Assembly (NCBI GenBank): GCA_023387735.1 | Contig: JAEWHP010000004.1 | Location: 1 to 5,089 of the forward strand | Reading direction: 5' to 3' | DNA: 5,089 nucleotides | Source: Pseudomonadota bacterium | GTDB taxonomy: Bacteria > Pseudomonadota > Alphaproteobacteria > Rhizobiales > Xanthobacteraceae | Part shown: positions 4,378-5,089 of the stretch, piece after piece | Layout: each line of letters opens with the position of its first letter | Numbering within the stretch: position 1 is the stretch's first letter | Translations under genes and position numbers: made by a program | The notes under the pieces: generated by a model | Databases searched by the model: none | The model's input: only the letters and a program-made list of their open reading frames with translations | What the model was told of the DNA's origin: nothing

Positions 4378-5089
4378 GTGACCTACGTCGTGCGGCAGTC
4401 GTGCTGCGCGGACGCCTCGTGCGTCGTCGCCTGCCCGGTCAACTGCATCCACCCCGCGCCGGGGGAGCCCGGCTTCGCCGAGGCCGAGATGCTGTACGTC
4501 GACCCGCGCGCGTGCGTGGGGTGCGGCGCCTGCACCACGGCCTGCCCGGCGGGCGCGATCGTCCCCGAGTCGTCGCTCACGCCCGAGGAGCAGCCGTTCG
4601 TGGCCCTCAACGCGGCGTACTACGACGCCTTCCCCCACGCCGACCGGGCGCCGGTCGCGCCGGTGGCGAAGCAGCGCCGGCTCCGCCACGACGACCCGGT
4701 CCGGGTGGCGGTCGTCGGCGCCGGACCGGCCGGCCTCTACGTCGCCGACGAGCTGCTCCGCCACCCCGAGGCGAGCGTCGACGTCCTCGACCGGCTCCCC
4801 ACGCCGCACGGCCTCGTCCGCGCCGGCGTCGCCCCCGACCACCCGGACACCCGCCAGGTCGAGCAGCTCTTCGCCGCGATCGAGCAGCAGCCCGGGTTCC
4901 GCTACCTGCTCGGTGTCGAGGTCGGCCGGGACGTCGACCACGCCTGGCTCGCCGAGCGCTACCACGCCGTCGTGTACGCCGTGGGCGCCAGCGCCGACCG
5001 GCCGCTCGGGCTGCCCGGCGAGGACCTGCCCGGCTCCCTGTCGGCCACCGACCTGGTGGGTTGGTACAACGGCCACCCGGACCACGCCG
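4378..5089 (+). CDS. fprB: ferredoxin-NADPH:ferredoxin reductase fusion (FprB-like), 3'-truncated
   Basis: Predicted to pass electrons from NADPH via FAD to its own N-terminal ferredoxin and on to a partner enzyme. The first 237 residues are visible, out of about 550-575 in the family. Residues 1-64 are a bacterial-type ferredoxin: C9, C10, C15, C19-Pro and C23, then C46xxC49xxC52xxxC56-Pro. The first half has the spacing of seven-iron ferredoxins, so one [3Fe-4S] and one [4Fe-4S] cluster is likely. A linker (about 65-105) leads to the adrenodoxin-reductase-type domain, with the FAD-binding GxGxxG in VAVVGAGPAGLYVADEL (110-126), then PTPHGLVRAGVAPDHPDT (141-158) and YAVGAS (200-205), all typical of FprA/FprB/ADR proteins. 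The NADPH-binding part and C-terminus lie beyond the window. The GTG start is set by GAGGA six bases upstream. Closely resembles M. tuberculosis FprB (Rv0886) as I remember it, including the double Cys near the start. Confidence 0.92.
   Translation, partial: MTYVVRQSCCADASCVVACPVNCIHPAPGEPGFAEAEMLYVDPRACVGCGACTTACPAGAIVPESSLTPEEQPFVALNAAYYDAFPHADRAPVAPVAKQRRLRHDDPVRVAVVGAGPAGLYVADELLRHPEASVDVLDRLPTPHGLVRAGVAPDHPDTRQVEQLFAAIEQQPGFRYLLGVEVGRDVDHAWLAERYHAVVYAVGASADRPLGLPGEDLPGSLSATDLVGWYNGHPDHA

Noticed and set aside
3307..5085. 592-codon open frame on the minus strand opposite the oxygenase and fprB genes
   Set aside because: It crosses two well-supported + strand genes and has the low-complexity composition of a GC-bias shadow; no domain is recognisable.

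Overview
The window is about 70% G+C with strongly GC-biased third codon positions. Its proteins look like those of a high-GC actinobacterium. The ThrRS sequence and the ferredoxin-linked reductase resemble Nocardioides-type and mycobacterial proteins, so a member of Nocardioidaceae or a relative is my best guess (inference from protein character, no database search). All four genes lie on the + strand; the two outer ones are cut by the window edges.

Layout: (1) 2-838, the C-terminal ~60% of a class II DAHP synthase, first enzyme of the shikimate pathway. (2) 839-960, a short intergenic stretch with a possible GC-rich terminator stem, a weak promoter candidate and a strong Shine-Dalgarno. (3) 961-2970, a complete threonyl-tRNA synthetase (thrS) with all expected domains and metal ligands. 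(4) 2971-3348, a 378-base non-coding region rich in dyad symmetry. It holds a 74-base nested inverted repeat, a perfect 14-bp inverted pair of operator-like sites, and a promoter whose -35/-10 spacer is itself an imperfect palindrome. (5) 3349-4368, a complete ferritin-like di-iron oxygenase of the AurF type. (6) 4378-5089, the start of an FprB-like fusion of a seven-iron-type ferredoxin and an NADPH:ferredoxin reductase, nine bases downstream and probably translationally coupled.

How they fit: aroG and thrS are housekeeping genes. The biologically interesting unit is the oxygenase-fprB pair behind the complex promoter. A di-iron oxygenase needs two electrons to activate O2, and the next gene encodes a reductase fused to its own ferredoxin, so the pair reads as a self-contained, regulated oxidation module with unknown substrate. 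From memory, M. tuberculosis Rv0885-Rv0886 (fprB) has the same order, so the pair seems conserved even though its reaction is, as far as I know, not established. No RNA genes, CRISPR arrays, insertion sequences or phage genes are visible.
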